Shown: positions 7,658 through 18,527, counted from the stretch's first letter. The stretch: DNA of 64,000 nucleotides from Flavobacterium hungaricum (GCF_015182285.1 NZ_PRDM01000004.1:310001-374000); one strand, 5' to 3'. Numbers and translations are program-made. The notes: generated by a model not told the origin, from the letters alone.

Positions 7658-9304
7658 ATGTTATTTGATTATAAATACAGTGGCAGCACGATTGTAAATA
7701 ACACTTCCAATAGTACCGGCATGAGTTTTTCGCCGGATACCCTGCGGGAACCGACTTTTTTTGTTGGAAAACTAAATCAGAAAATCGCTTTTAGAGAAGC
7801 GATCTCTGCATTGCATGATGTGGTAATTTCTGATCTGCGTTTTTTTCCGAAGGACAAAGAACAATACAAATTATGGGCGGCCGAACAGGAAAAAATCTGG
7901 CTGAGCGAATATATGGCCGATTTTCAGATCGAAAATGTACGTGCCCGTATTCAGCAGTTAAAAGAAGAATTGAGTGCTGTGCATAAAGAGAAAGCTGCCG
8001 TTCTGGGGCCTTTTAATAAAGCGAAGTCTGCCTATTTTGATTATTTATATAAAAACGATAAAGATGCTTGGTTTGTTCTCGATCCTGTAATTACAGTACA
8101 TCCCGACGAAGTATTTTTTGAATGTTTCAGCAAAGACGAATCGTCTTATGGAAAACTGAGCTGCAATTATAATGTTTTTACTGAAATCAGTGATTTTAAA
8201 TGCGGCACCACTAATATTGATTATTCTGAAGGATTGTACAATGAGTTTCAGAAAATAAGAAACTATAAAGAAACCGAGTTTAAAATTGACCCTTCGGGTT
8301 TTGAGGCCAAAACCACAAACGAACAAGTGTACAAAGAAGTAAAAATCGATCTGCCGGATTCGTGGGTTAGAGGATTTTTGCAGGTAAGTTCGGCAATGAC
8401 ACTTCCGGCAACAGTACTCGATTTACATCCTATGGATATTTTTAGTTTGTGCCAATATTTGCGTCGTTTTAAAGAAAAGAAAGGACCGAGAGCTTTGCGT
8501 TTTGTACTTGAGCCAGACAAACCAATAAAAGCGGTTTTTGAACCTTCTTATGACGAATTAACTTTTCATCGTTCTCTTTTTCAAGGTAACGAAGCCAAAA
8601 CCATTCGTATTTGGGGAAGACGCCGTTTATTGATATTAGAAAGATTAATTCCTGTTGCACGAAATTTTAAAGTCGTGTTATTAGGTTCTGGTCTGCCATC
8701 GTTTTTTATTGCCGATCTGGGCGACATGTCTTATACTTTAGGATTATCGGGCTGGACAAAAAACGATTGGAGCACCGCCGGAAATTTTGATTTAATGGCG
8801 CCAAGAACCAATGTCGATTTGTTTACTCAGGAAAAAGTTTTTGATGCCTTAAAAGAAAACTGGTTTGATACGTCTGATAATCTGGCTAAAAAACTCAATC
8901 TCGATCCGTCGGTAGTTTCGGCATCTTTGACCGCTTACACACAGGCAGGACGTGTGATCTACGATTTAAATTTAGGTTTGTACCGCGTTAGAGAACTGAC
9001 TCAGGAACCACTAAACATGAAAAGTTTACGTTTTGCAAGTCCGCAGGAGGAAGCTGCGAATGCTTACATCACACAAAACCGCGTAAAAATTGACACCGCT
9101 GTAAAAGGCGATCAATTACAAATCAAAGGAAAAGTAAACGATAAAGAATACACTTATACAACTTTGGCTGTTTTAGACAAAGACAACCGACTGATTGAAG
9201 GGAATTGCGAATGTTCGTTCTACAAATCCAATCAATTGCGAAAAGGTCCTTGCGAACATATTCTGGCGACTAGAATGGCATTGCATGCTAAAGTACCTGT
9301 TTAA
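7658..9304 (+). CDS. SWIM zinc-finger protein of the retron operon
   Basis: 548 aa. Near the C-terminus (about residues 510-545) the pattern GNCECSFYKSNQLRKGPCEH gives CxC...CxH, the SWIM zinc-binding signature, a predicted nucleic-acid or protein-binding finger. Residues 85-110 are coiled-coil-like; about 395-450 look like a helix-turn-helix (FDALKENWFDTSDNLAKKLN). It is the last gene of the retron-like operon, followed by a repeat and a terminator at 9499. No nuclease motif is obvious, so how the operon would harm the cell or phage is not readable. Confidence 0.78.
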   Translation: MLFDYKYSGSTIVNNTSNSTGMSFSPDTLREPTFFVGKLNQKIAFREAISALHDVVISDLRFFPKDKEQYKLWAAEQEKIWLSEYMADFQIENVRARIQQLKEELSAVHKEKAAVLGPFNKAKSAYFDYLYKNDKDAWFVLDPVITVHPDEVFFECFSKDESSYGKLSCNYNVFTEISDFKCGTTNIDYSEGLYNEFQKIRNYKETEFKIDPSGFEAKTTNEQVYKEVKIDLPDSWVRGFLQVSSAMTLPATVLDLHPMDIFSLCQYLRRFKEKKGPRALRFVLEPDKPIKAVFEPSYDELTFHRSLFQGNEAKTIRIWGRRRLLILERLIPVARNFKVVLLGSGLPSFFIADLGDMSYTLGLSGWTKNDWSTAGNFDLMAPRTNVDLFTQEKVFDALKENWFDTSDNLAKKLNLDPSVVSASLTAYTQAGRVIYDLNLGLYRVRELTQEPLNMKSLRFASPQEEAANAYITQNRVKIDTAVKGDQLQIKGKVNDKEYTYTTLAVLDKDNRLIEGNCECSFYKSNQLRKGPCEHILATRMALHAKVPV

Positions 9305-9349
9305 GAAATTTTATTTTAATGCGTTGGGTGTAATTCAAAAACTATATAT

Positions 9350-9445
9350 TTTGACGCGGATTCGACGGATTCGTTATCACGAAGACGCGGATTTTCGCAG
9401 ATTTTTTAAATTCAACACATAAAATCCGTTTTATCTGCGTTTACT
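9350..9445. repeat. Dispersed Flavobacterium intergenic repeat
   Basis: Contains GACGCGGATTCGACGGATTC and ACGAAGACGCGGATTTTCGC with a distal AATCCGTTTTATCTGCG, one of several degenerate copies (compare 33720-33850, 37447-37577, 53370-53460). Confidence 0.55.
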
Positions 9446-9498
9446 TTTTGCGCACTGTACTTTATTTAACCCCAATGGATTCATTTTTAAATAAAAAT

Positions 9499-9537
9499 GC
9501 CCCAAAATAGTTGTTTAACTTTTTGGGGCGTTTTTTT
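9499..9537 (+). terminator. Terminator of the retron operon
   Basis: GCCCCAAAA / TTTTGGGGC with a 13-nt loop and a T7 run. Lies between convergent genes. Confidence 0.85.
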
Positions 9538-9560
9538 ATTAAATAACGTTATTTTCGTAA

Positions 9561-10454
9561 TCAAAAATCCTTGTAAGTGTATTTCATTTTATATGGGAAA
9601 CCTACGTTCGTATCTGTTGTCAGTATTTTTCTTCCTTGGTGATCAAAAGTATAGTTAACTATTCGCTTTTTACCTTTTCCAATTTCTTTTATTCCTTCAG
9701 GTGATACAACATAACTGCTTTTTTCTTTTTTTATTCCTTCATACCTAAAGATACTATTATAATTGTAGCCAATAACTTCATTTTTATTATTGTAGATATA
9801 AACGTAAGAGTAAGTCAATAAATTTTTCATATTCGGATCGAAAACTGTACTTATCGTCTTTATCAGTTTTTTATTTTTGTAATAATATTTTATGTTATAA
9901 TTTTCTCTAGCGCCTGATTTTAACTTCATTTCTTTTAATTGATGTAGATTGTCATAGTAAAAATTATGAGAAGTAACATGATCTTCACCAAAACTTTCCA
10001 ACACATGTAAAGTACGTGAATCTGGCCTTTTAAACAATATTGTATCATAGGATTTCAATTTAAAATTGATTCTTTCATCCATGTGATTAATCTGTTTTAT
10101 TGTTCCATCTTCATGATATTCTATTTTATAGATATCAATACTATTATTTTCATTTATTCTTTTTTTATAAGAAATAATGCGTTGCTGCTTATCATATTCA
10201 AAAGTATAATTTATGCCTTTCCAGGAACCCTCTGTATATTCTGCATAAACTTCTTTCGTATTTTTCATTTTTTTATAATCTGGAAAAATGTTTTCTTCAT
10301 AAAATACATTTTTTAGAATAATGTCATTAGTATCATATATAGGGTCAAATACCAAATCATCGGTTGCCTGCGTCTGCAAAAAACAACTTGAAAACACTAG
10401 ACCAACAACAATGCTGTAAAGCACTTTTTTAAAATCAACTAAAGAATTTTGCAT
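9561..10454 (-). CDS. Exported RHS-like hypothetical protein
   Basis: 297 aa. N-terminal hydrophobic segment followed by SSCFLQ suggests export, possibly a lipoprotein at Cys 24. The body has repeated tyrosine-rich units such as YTFEYDKQQRIISY, KIEYHEDGTIKQ and YTFDHQGRKILTT, similar to RHS/YD-type beta-repeats seen in many Bacteroidota exported proteins. Function unknown. It is convergent with the retron operon and is preceded by a 97-nt gap to the DUF4132 gene on the same strand. Confidence 0.55.
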   Translation of the reverse strand: MQNSLVDFKKVLYSIVVGLVFSSCFLQTQATDDLVFDPIYDTNDIILKNVFYEENIFPDYKKMKNTKEVYAEYTEGSWKGINYTFEYDKQQRIISYKKRINENNSIDIYKIEYHEDGTIKQINHMDERINFKLKSYDTILFKRPDSRTLHVLESFGEDHVTSHNFYYDNLHQLKEMKLKSGARENYNIKYYYKNKKLIKTISTVFDPNMKNLLTYSYVYIYNNKNEVIGYNYNSIFRYEGIKKEKSSYVVSPEGIKEIGKGKKRIVNYTFDHQGRKILTTDTNVGFPYKMKYTYKDF

Positions 10455-10551
10455 AGAATATTTTTTAGATCAAAATGAGAAGCGACCGATTATTTAAATG
10501 TATTCAATAATCGGCTGCTTTTATAATTAAACTTTTGCTTTAAGACTTCTT

Positions 10552-13500
10552 TTACACATACGTTTTATCAATCTGGCTCAAAATGGTCGGATCCTGAATT
10601 TCATTATCTTTTGCAAACAATAAAACTTTTGACATTACTTCTGCTGATTTTGGATCATCGTCTGCAAACGGAAGGAATAATCGACCGCGGTGCTGCGAAT
10701 GAATTGGTAGAATCGATAAGTATTTACCCGGCATCTGGTGTACTACAGCACTTCCTAAATGCACGCTGTATTCGGCCATACTTCCTTTGATAATTGCATG
10801 ATTTTCTTTGATTTCGACATTTTTTATTTTGAATAATCGCAGTGTTTCTCTCAGTAAAACGGCTCTCATCTCGATAGAAGAATGACTCGCTTCTGGATCA
10901 ACGCCTCCAACATGGGCAACACTTACGACCAAATCAATATCGCGCATGACTTCTGAGAAAATCCTCGGATTTACCGCTTCAAAAGCAATATTTTTATAAT
11001 CTTTTAAGGAATGGAATTCGATAGTTTCCAGAGTCGGACTTTCTACATCTGCCGGCGAAAACCAATCGGCCATCGCGTACATTTTTACCTGATAGCCTTC
11101 TTTATGGAAAACTTTCTGCAAACCTTCTTCATAATCTACTTTCCAGCCGCGGGTTTTCAATAAAGCCAAGGTTTGTTTTGGCTGTACCTGATGTCCGGCG
11201 TAGCGGCGGGAAACTGATTTTTCTTTTAGTTCATCTGGCGTTGGAACATACAATTCTCTAAAGATTTGTTTGAATGGCTGCTGTAACTTATTGTCAAAAC
11301 AATACGATTGAAAATCAACCCAAACGCCATTTTTATGCAGATCGTAACAATGTGCAATTCTAAAAGTCTGTTTGTCATTCAAATACAAAACTTCGCCCAG
11401 AGCCGAAATCAGATTTCCATCCACATAAAAACCAATTTGATTGTCGCTGGAAATAAACACCAGTTTTTCTAAATGTTTAGAAATAATAGGATGTTCAAAA
11501 AGGTTCTGCATTTCTGCGAATAAAAATTCATCACCCCGAATCATACTTTCTTCCAAACCTTTTCTAGAGCGTGTCCATTGTTCACGCATGGTTTTTCTGT
11601 AGTCTGTCAGTTCCAAAATTGCTTTGTCTTTTTTGTATTTTGGCGGAATCGATTTCAATTCTTTATCTCCTTTCAGCGTTACCAGATCGGCTTTTCCTTC
11701 TTTATTGATGACCAGTTTTATGGTTACATCGTCCAAAGTAATTTCTGTCTCTTTCGATAAAATATTCTGAATCTGTTTGGTTTCCATCGCCCAAGTCAAA
11801 CGCACCGGATCCGGATATCCCGCATTACGGGCCAGATTTTCTAAAGCAACTCGTATTGCCAAACCTTCGCTTGCCTGTTTCATCGAACCAAATTCGCGGC
11901 TTTCTTTTTTAAACTGCTGTAAATATTCATAACGAGCCAGAATGTCTTTTTCAGGACTAGTTTTACTCAAAGGCACTAATCCGTAAACTCTTAAATAATC
12001 CTGATCGCGTTTGTCTTTTACTTTTGCCGTAACTTCTCTAATTTTTAAATCGCCCGTAATCGTATCTGCGTAAAGTCTGGCGCGTCTGTGCCCATTTCCG
12101 TCGCTTACATATTTGGCCGATTCATACAACATTTCCCATTTGGCTTTTCCTAATTTTTTATACGCCGATGTAAACCAGTCTTTGTCAACAGCACCGTCTT
12201 TGAAGTCCTGAAGATCAATTGCCGAAAACTTAGCCATTTCACTTTCTAACTCCGAATTTGCTGCGCTGTAACTTGCGGTTTTTGTATGTGCATGAAACCA
12301 CCAGATTCCTTCATCCAGACCTTTCCAGTCTAAATAAGTACTGATAAACTTTTGCCATTGAGGCGCATAAATGGCTGTCTGGATCAATCTTTCTTCTGAG
12401 ATTTTTGCCTTTTTGACTGCTTCGTTAAAAAGTTCCTGCGTGTCAGATTCCAGCGGGTAACATCTTTTTAATAAATAGCTGAACAATTTTTGTTTCGTCA
12501 AATCGGTATAACTCCACGAATAAATATAGCCTTTGTATAAACTTGCTTTACCCAATGCGGTAAGCATTTCGATCAAACGATTGATGCCGAAAATCTTCTG
12601 GAAACTCTGTACCAAATGTGTAACCGAAGTATTAGAATCTCCTCTTTTGACTTCTACATCCAAAAAGGTTTCGCGGATCTTATCAATAATCGGAGCCAAA
12701 AACGGAAACTTAACCAATAACTCTTCGCCTCCAAAATGTCTGTAATGCTTTTTATTTTCGCTTGTTAAAACAGAAATTCGTTCGCTTTCCAGAATCCCTT
12801 CATAAAGTTCTCCTTCCGTAATTAATTTTTGTTCAAAAGCAGCACAATACAAAAACATTGGCGGTTTGTTGTACACAATATTGCGTTCTAAACCGCTGAA
12901 TTGTCTCCATCGGTGCAAATTCCAAACCTTATTGTACTGCGCCGCGGTTAAATCTCCTAAAGCTATTTTATGCAGATAAATATCAAAAAAGTTCTGATTC
13001 TGCCAGCCGTTTCCGTTATCTGTATTATAATAATATTCGTCCTTTCCGGGTTTGTATTCAAACTCCAGAATAGATTGCGGCAGAGCAGCATACAAAGTAC
13101 TGCAGGCATCGATTAAGAAATCTGTTTTTTCTGTAAACGGATATTTCAACTGCAGCGCCTTCAAAATATTCAGAACCGCATTGTCCCAATCATAACCTCT
13201 TTTGTTTTGGTGCGGCAGTAATTCTTTATAATAAAAAACATATTTTTCCAGAAAATCACGGAAAACCTTTCGGTCACAGTTATTAATAAGCGTCATGATA
13301 AACAAATCACTTGCTGCTAAACCAGAATTTTCAAACCAGCCCGACCAAACTTCGTACAACGGATAATTGGTCGCGGCGATTTCGGCATTTTCTTCTTGTA
13401 AATTTTTTATTTGTCTAAAATTATTCCCTAGTAAAACCGTCATTTTACTGTTATCATAATTCTCGACTTCGTACTCGTAATTGCTGTTTTCCTGATATAA

Positions 13501-15624
13501 TTTGTACAGTTTCTCTATTTCAGATTTTATGTGTGACATTGGTTTAGAGAAACCATATTGATTCGATTTTACTGCTTTTGCATACAAAGAATCAGACTCT
13601 GGTTTGGGCAGTGCATAAGGCGAAACTTCATTTGGCACGTAGAATCCGTAGCCGTTTTCGGCACTCAAAATATCTTTCTTTTTCTCAGGTTCCAGCTGCT
13701 CTAAGAATTTGGTTTCTTTCTCGGTAATTTTTGGTCTTACCGCATATGCTGCAACCCAATCATTTACTTTGTCGGCAAGTTTATTGTTTTTTTGCAGCTG
13801 CAGCATTAAATCAAGAATCGACATACGCTGTTCCAGATCTCCTTTTTCTAAAGTCTGATTGACAAAATTGATAATTTTATCGTCTTCCTGTTTTACTAAA
13901 ATGGCCGTTAGATTTTTCTTTAAATTCGAATTCTTACGCTTGTACAATTCCTGAAAAGTCGACAATTCGTTTTCGGTTAAGCTCTCGTTATGCAAAACAC
14001 AAATTGCCGAAGCCACAAGAGATTCTCCCCTGTCTTTTAAAATTCGCAGCGCAAAATTCCTCTGGAAATCGGTTGGTGTTTTTGTTTCTTTTGCCTGATT
14101 ATTCTGGAAACTGTAAAAAGAATAATTGTAAAAACTTCCCAATAAATTTCGGGCCAGTTTTTCTCTTAAATGAATTGAAAATCCTTCAAAATGTTCTAAA
14201 ACCTTTTCCAGTCTTTCGTTGTTATCGCCAACCAGATTAATCGCTGCGGCAAAAAGCGTATCTCTCTCAAACTTGATATTGAGCCATGAAAATACTTTTC
14301 CTTCAAAAGTTTTTTCCTTTTCGGTTATTTTTTGAGCAAGGTCAAATACTTTATTAAAGAAGTCGGGATAATCGGCATTTTCTACATAAAATTTAGATTT
14401 GGCGTTGGCTTCCAGCAGCATGTTCATCCTCGGAACAGCAAAGGCTAAAACCTGCAGGTTTTCGTCGTCTAAGGCTTTAAAATACAACGGCATTTCGATG
14501 TACGGATCGTTGGTTTCTCCCGCAAATTTCAGCGCTAGAGATTTCTTTTCAACCGAACCTTTATCTAACAATTCATGCAGATACGGAACCGTTTTCTCGA
14601 CATCCAAAACGCCCTGAACCCAAAGCGCCATATATACTTCATTATTGTTTTTGCTTTTAACGCCGTTTGGAATCGTTTCTGGATTCGAAAAATAACCCGA
14701 AGCCAGATCGATTATATTTCGAACCGTTGTTTCTTTCTCAGATTCCCAGCCTAAACCCGTCCAGGTATCGATCGCTCGTACTACCGACGAAAAACGGGTT
14801 AGTTTATGCTCGATAATCACTTTTATCATGTATTGCAAAGCGCCGATACTGGTTTCGTCTAACGCTTCTAAAACCGTCTGGCGCAGCCCTTCCTGACGCT
14901 GTGCGGCCAAAAGCAGTTTTTCTACTAGTTCCCAGCTTTCCTTTTTTTCGCTGTTTAAAAGTGCTTTGATGATGTTGCGCGACACTTTTCCTCTCGAATC
15001 TTTATTGAAAATAATATCTTCAAAAAGCTGGAATAAACCTTCTTTGTTCAAATCTAAAGCCGCTGACCAAATCATAAATTGATTCGCCGAATTTGAAATT
15101 TCGGTATCATAACGAACCTGATCTTCGATATTCAAATCATAATAAAAAGTCGTACTGTCCTGATAATCGTATTTATGCGGACCGTTGAGCAGCGAACGCA
15201 GAAAATTGATCTGATTCACCAACAAATAATTTTTATGATTCGGAGCTCTAAAAGAACGTCTCGCATAACCGCTCTGATACATTTTTTGAGGCAGTCTGCT
15301 CCAAGCTTCTTTTACATACACTGCGTTTTCTCCTCCAAAAAAGTAAACCAGCAGCTCGTAATAGTCCTGATCGTCCCACATATTCTCTTTGACCAAAGCC
15401 GCAAAGGTTTCGGCTTGTTTAGAACCCAGCGCAATATAATTACTGTAATAATTGTCCTGAAGTTTTAAAAGTTCCAGACCAAACGCTGCAGCTTCTTTTT
15501 TGAGTTTTGTTTTTGATAATAACTTAGAAACCAGATTGCTGTTTACAATTTCTTCCAGTTCTTTTTTAAATCTCTTAATCGGACTTTCGATTACTTTACT
15601 TTTTAAAAGATCTTCTATTGTCAT
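10552..15624 (-). CDS. Giant DUF4132 (MolR-like) protein
   Basis: 1690 aa, no signal peptide. The C-terminal third contains features I associate with DUF4132: HRRARLYADTITGDLKIREV (about residue 1180) and the distal SRKGLEESMIRGDEFLF region. The long N-terminal part is helical repeat material. DUF4132 proteins often carry or neighbour WGR domains, and this gene lies close to a WGR protein of the retron operon, though on the opposite strand. Biochemical role unknown; relatives have been linked to MolR in E. coli without a firm function. It may form a unit with the small protein gene 15799-16233. Confidence 0.7.
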   Translation of the reverse strand: MTIEDLLKSKVIESPIKRFKKELEEIVNSNLVSKLLSKTKLKKEAAAFGLELLKLQDNYYSNYIALGSKQAETFAALVKENMWDDQDYYELLVYFFGGENAVYVKEAWSRLPQKMYQSGYARRSFRAPNHKNYLLVNQINFLRSLLNGPHKYDYQDSTTFYYDLNIEDQVRYDTEISNSANQFMIWSAALDLNKEGLFQLFEDIIFNKDSRGKVSRNIIKALLNSEKKESWELVEKLLLAAQRQEGLRQTVLEALDETSIGALQYMIKVIIEHKLTRFSSVVRAIDTWTGLGWESEKETTVRNIIDLASGYFSNPETIPNGVKSKNNNEVYMALWVQGVLDVEKTVPYLHELLDKGSVEKKSLALKFAGETNDPYIEMPLYFKALDDENLQVLAFAVPRMNMLLEANAKSKFYVENADYPDFFNKVFDLAQKITEKEKTFEGKVFSWLNIKFERDTLFAAAINLVGDNNERLEKVLEHFEGFSIHLREKLARNLLGSFYNYSFYSFQNNQAKETKTPTDFQRNFALRILKDRGESLVASAICVLHNESLTENELSTFQELYKRKNSNLKKNLTAILVKQEDDKIINFVNQTLEKGDLEQRMSILDLMLQLQKNNKLADKVNDWVAAYAVRPKITEKETKFLEQLEPEKKKDILSAENGYGFYVPNEVSPYALPKPESDSLYAKAVKSNQYGFSKPMSHIKSEIEKLYKLYQENSNYEYEVENYDNSKMTVLLGNNFRQIKNLQEENAEIAATNYPLYEVWSGWFENSGLAASDLFIMTLINNCDRKVFRDFLEKYVFYYKELLPHQNKRGYDWDNAVLNILKALQLKYPFTEKTDFLIDACSTLYAALPQSILEFEYKPGKDEYYYNTDNGNGWQNQNFFDIYLHKIALGDLTAAQYNKVWNLHRWRQFSGLERNIVYNKPPMFLYCAAFEQKLITEGELYEGILESERISVLTSENKKHYRHFGGEELLVKFPFLAPIIDKIRETFLDVEVKRGDSNTSVTHLVQSFQKIFGINRLIEMLTALGKASLYKGYIYSWSYTDLTKQKLFSYLLKRCYPLESDTQELFNEAVKKAKISEERLIQTAIYAPQWQKFISTYLDWKGLDEGIWWFHAHTKTASYSAANSELESEMAKFSAIDLQDFKDGAVDKDWFTSAYKKLGKAKWEMLYESAKYVSDGNGHRRARLYADTITGDLKIREVTAKVKDKRDQDYLRVYGLVPLSKTSPEKDILARYEYLQQFKKESREFGSMKQASEGLAIRVALENLARNAGYPDPVRLTWAMETKQIQNILSKETEITLDDVTIKLVINKEGKADLVTLKGDKELKSIPPKYKKDKAILELTDYRKTMREQWTRSRKGLEESMIRGDEFLFAEMQNLFEHPIISKHLEKLVFISSDNQIGFYVDGNLISALGEVLYLNDKQTFRIAHCYDLHKNGVWVDFQSYCFDNKLQQPFKQIFRELYVPTPDELKEKSVSRRYAGHQVQPKQTLALLKTRGWKVDYEEGLQKVFHKEGYQVKMYAMADWFSPADVESPTLETIEFHSLKDYKNIAFEAVNPRIFSEVMRDIDLVVSVAHVGGVDPEASHSSIEMRAVLLRETLRLFKIKNVEIKENHAIIKGSMAEYSVHLGSAVVHQMPGKYLSILPIHSQHRGRLFLPFADDDPKSAEVMSKVLLFAKDNEIQDPTILSQIDKTYV

Positions 15625-15652
15625 GTTTTGATATTTTAGATTAACTAAATTT

Positions 15653-15712
15653 TAGATTTTAGTCCCGAAGCCTCGGGATAGATTTTAGTCCCGAAGCCTC
15701 GGGATAGATTTT
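15653..15712. repeat. Tandem 26-bp repeat plus low-complexity tract
   Basis: The unit GATTTTAGTCCCGAAGCCTC... (26 bp) occurs twice in tandem, each holding the palindrome CCCGAAGCCTCGGG, with a partial third start. It is followed at 15735-15795 by gatatt-rich low-complexity sequence. Confidence 0.8.
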
Positions 15713-15798
15713 AGATTCCTTAGATGGCGCTCAATTTTTGATATTGATGTTGATATTGTAATTGATATTGATATTGCAATTGAAATTTGAAATTTTAA

Positions 15799-16233
15799 TC
15801 ACCAATAACTTCCCGCCAAGAAAGTCAGTCTGATAAACGTGATGGGTTTGTTTTGATCCAGATCGATTGTTTGGTTTAAGTTTTCCAGCTGATCGTCGCC
15901 GTAGAAAACAGCGTATAGACCATCTTCAAAAGCCAAAATGGCATTTTCCTGCGCTTTTGCCAGATCTACTTGGTTGTGGTTGTAAATCGCGCCGAAACCT
16001 ACTTTTCCGGTATCGGTTAAAATGGGAAGGTAATTTTCTTTTGGAAGATGAATTTTGTCCTCGTCTTCAAACTCAAAAGAAGAAGAACGAAATAATTGTA
16101 CCTGATGGTCGACAATCGATTCTATGAGTTTTTGTGTAGTAATTACAGGATTTTCTAGGGCCAAAGCGATACTTTTTTCCTGAAGCAGCGGCTGTTTTTT
16201 TCCTAATTGTTTAACTGAGATGCTTACATTCAT
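15799..16233 (-). CDS. Hypothetical protein, 144 aa
   Basis: Not recognised. Starts MNVSISVKQLGKKQPLLQEK; contains an acidic middle (EFEDEDKIHLPKENYLPILT) and no signal peptide, membrane segment or cysteine motif. It precedes the giant DUF4132 gene on the same strand, 174 nt upstream, with the tandem repeat between them. Its homologues probably travel with DUF4132/WGR genes, but that is inference from the neighbourhood. Confidence 0.55.
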   Translation of the reverse strand: MNVSISVKQLGKKQPLLQEKSIALALENPVITTQKLIESIVDHQVQLFRSSSFEFEDEDKIHLPKENYLPILTDTGKVGFGAIYNHNQVDLAKAQENAILAFEDGLYAVFYGDDQLENLNQTIDLDQNKPITFIRLTFLAGSYW

Positions 16234-16716
16234 CTTTACGGGCTTTTATTTTGAAGCTGTAAAATAAGAATTTTACAGCACGTTTTTCTTAAAACAAGAT
16301 CTTTTAATTGTTAAAAAATCTTACGAGTTAAAAGTACTATCAGACCGCAGAAAAACATCCCCAAAATTGGTATTTGCAGGGTTTGGGTTTTTATTGAGAA
16401 GTAATTGCAAGTTTTTCAAAATGTCTTATTCTGATACTTTCATGTCCTGCACAGCACAGCTTATACTCTTCTTCGTTATAATTTTATAAAATCACTATAC
16501 ACAAAATCTACAGCTAAAATTCCTTGTAGAAAAATCCATCCAATTACAAAGACAAAACATGACTTCTAATTCCTCTGACAAAAGGAATCTGGAAGTATTC
16601 AGCCAATTTATCTAACTAAAAATAACCATAAAAATTCCAACGCTCATCTAAATGCAGCCCCATCAGAAAAAATGGATTTCACCCAACTATTTACAAACTA
16701 ACTTAAAGATATAACC
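16234..16716. other. Gene-free stretch before vgrG
   Basis: 483 bp without a convincing gene. At 16351-16397 it carries a degraded copy of the terminator region found at 24253-24297 (shared TTTGCAGGGTTT and GGTTTTTATTGA), so the same sequence brackets the T6SS-related region. Otherwise AT-rich leader. Confidence 0.5.
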
Positions 16717-18523
16717 ATGTCAAAATTCTCAGAACAAGTACAAATTACGATAGAAGGCTTTACTCAAAATGTTATTTATTACAATCTGGAGCTGTCTCAA
16801 AAAATGGCAGACCATCATTATTTTTCGTTTTTTTTGGCAGTACACCGGCAAACCAATTATTGAACCGCAGGATCAGGAAAAAGCCATCAGCAATTTTACC
16901 GGCAGTGAAGTCATTTTTACTTTTACGGTAAACGGCATTCGATTGATGTCTAAAGGACGAATTACAAAATTAGGTTCTCCTCACCAAAACGGAAGTCCGG
17001 CGGGGCTTCAGGTTTTTGGAACCAGCCACACGATTGCCCTTGACGATATGCCAAAGTCGAGGATCTTTCTGGAAAAAAATCTCCAGCAGATTGGTCTCGA
17101 AATTTTTAGTGAAGAAAGTTCGGGAGAGTTTTACCAGCGTGAAGCCATTGTCCCGACTTACACCAAAGAATTCAAATTTAAAACCCAATACAACGAAACC
17201 AATTTTAATTTCCTGAAACGCCTTGCTGCCCGTTATGCCCAGTGGTTTTACTTTGACGGAATGCGCATGCAGTTTGGAAAAATAAAAAATACCAGTATTA
17301 GACTAATTAACGAGTCGTCGCTGCATAACCTAAACATCGAGGCTTATCTGGTCTCGCATAAAACTTCATTTGGCGGTTACGATTACAGCAATGCGTCTAA
17401 TATACGAGACGGTGCCGAAAAAACTACAGAAGGCAGTCAAGACAGATTTGCTTCGCTTGCTATTTTCAAACAGCCTTACATTGTAAGACCAGGACTGCAA
17501 AACGGCGCCCATACCAGCAATGCGCGAAACAAAGAAGAGATCGAAGAAATGGCCAAATTGCAGACCGCGGGACGCGATGCCAACAGCGTTTTCTACACGG
17601 GTACTTCTTACTATCCTATAGGTTTGGGGCAGACTTTTATCCTGCAAAATAAAACCGTAGAACACCATTTACTGGCCATTGAAATTGTACACCGCTCGGA
17701 GGTAAACGGAAACTACACCTGCGAGTTTAGAGCAATTCCTGCCGATGTGGCCGCACCGCATTATACCAATGTCAATCTGTTTGCTCCATCCGAAAGCCAG
17801 CCCGCAAAAGTAATTGACAACAACGATCCCGAAAGGCTTGGCCGTGTGAGAGTAGAATATTATTGGTATACCTATGCTTGTAAAAGTGACTGGATGCGTG
17901 TAGTTCAGGCTTATGGAGGCTCTGGAAAAGGTTTTTATTTCAGACCTGAAATTGGTGAGGAAGTACTCGTAAGTTTTGAAGGAGGCAACGCCAAATGCCC
18001 GTACGTTTCTGGAACCTATTACAATGGAAAAGAAATGCCGGACTTTTTTGACGAAAAAAACAGCACCAAAGGCTGGAAACTCCGATTTGGAATGCTGTTT
18101 AAGTTTATAGAAAAAGTAGGAATCTGGCTTTCTGACCCTAGCGGCAATGAAATTCATCTGGATGAGGAAAATAAAAACATCAACATCACTTCTACCGAAA
18201 CGATTACCGTAAAGGCGAAGAATATTATTCTCGATGCTGAGGAAAGTATCACATTCAAGGCTGGGACGAATATTGCACAAGAAGCAGGAAGTAATATTAC
18301 ACATGAGGCAGGAAATAATATTACAGTGACAGCTTCAGGAAATTTATTTGAAAAATCAGACAACAGAACTGAAATTACAGATCAAAACTACATAAAAACA
18401 GTTGGAGGAGTTTCTGGCGAAATTGCTGGCAGTATCAATGTAAGTTCAACCGATGGAAATATAGACATGCATAGTTCAAAAGATTTAAATGGTTATTCAG
18501 GCGAGAAATCAAACTTACACTAA
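16717..18523 (+). pseudogene. vgrG: vgrG (T6SS spike) with apparent frameshift
   Basis: Type VI secretion spike protein. The natural start is ATG at 16717 (MSKFSEQVQITIEGFTQN), whose frame matches Bacteroidota VgrG up to ADHHYFSFF, then hits a stop after an 8-T run (16828-16835). One T fewer restores FFWQYTGKPIIEP and an uninterrupted frame to 18523. Domains after the shift: gp27-like beta domains, an OB-fold gp5-like block (NDPERLGRVRVEYYW, about 360 codons in), then a beta-helix tail with repeated SITFKAG/NIAQEAG/NITHEAG units. Either a real inactivation, slippage in vivo, or a homopolymer sequencing error. Downstream genes look like its cargo. Confidence 0.8.
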
Positions 18524-18527
18524 GATT

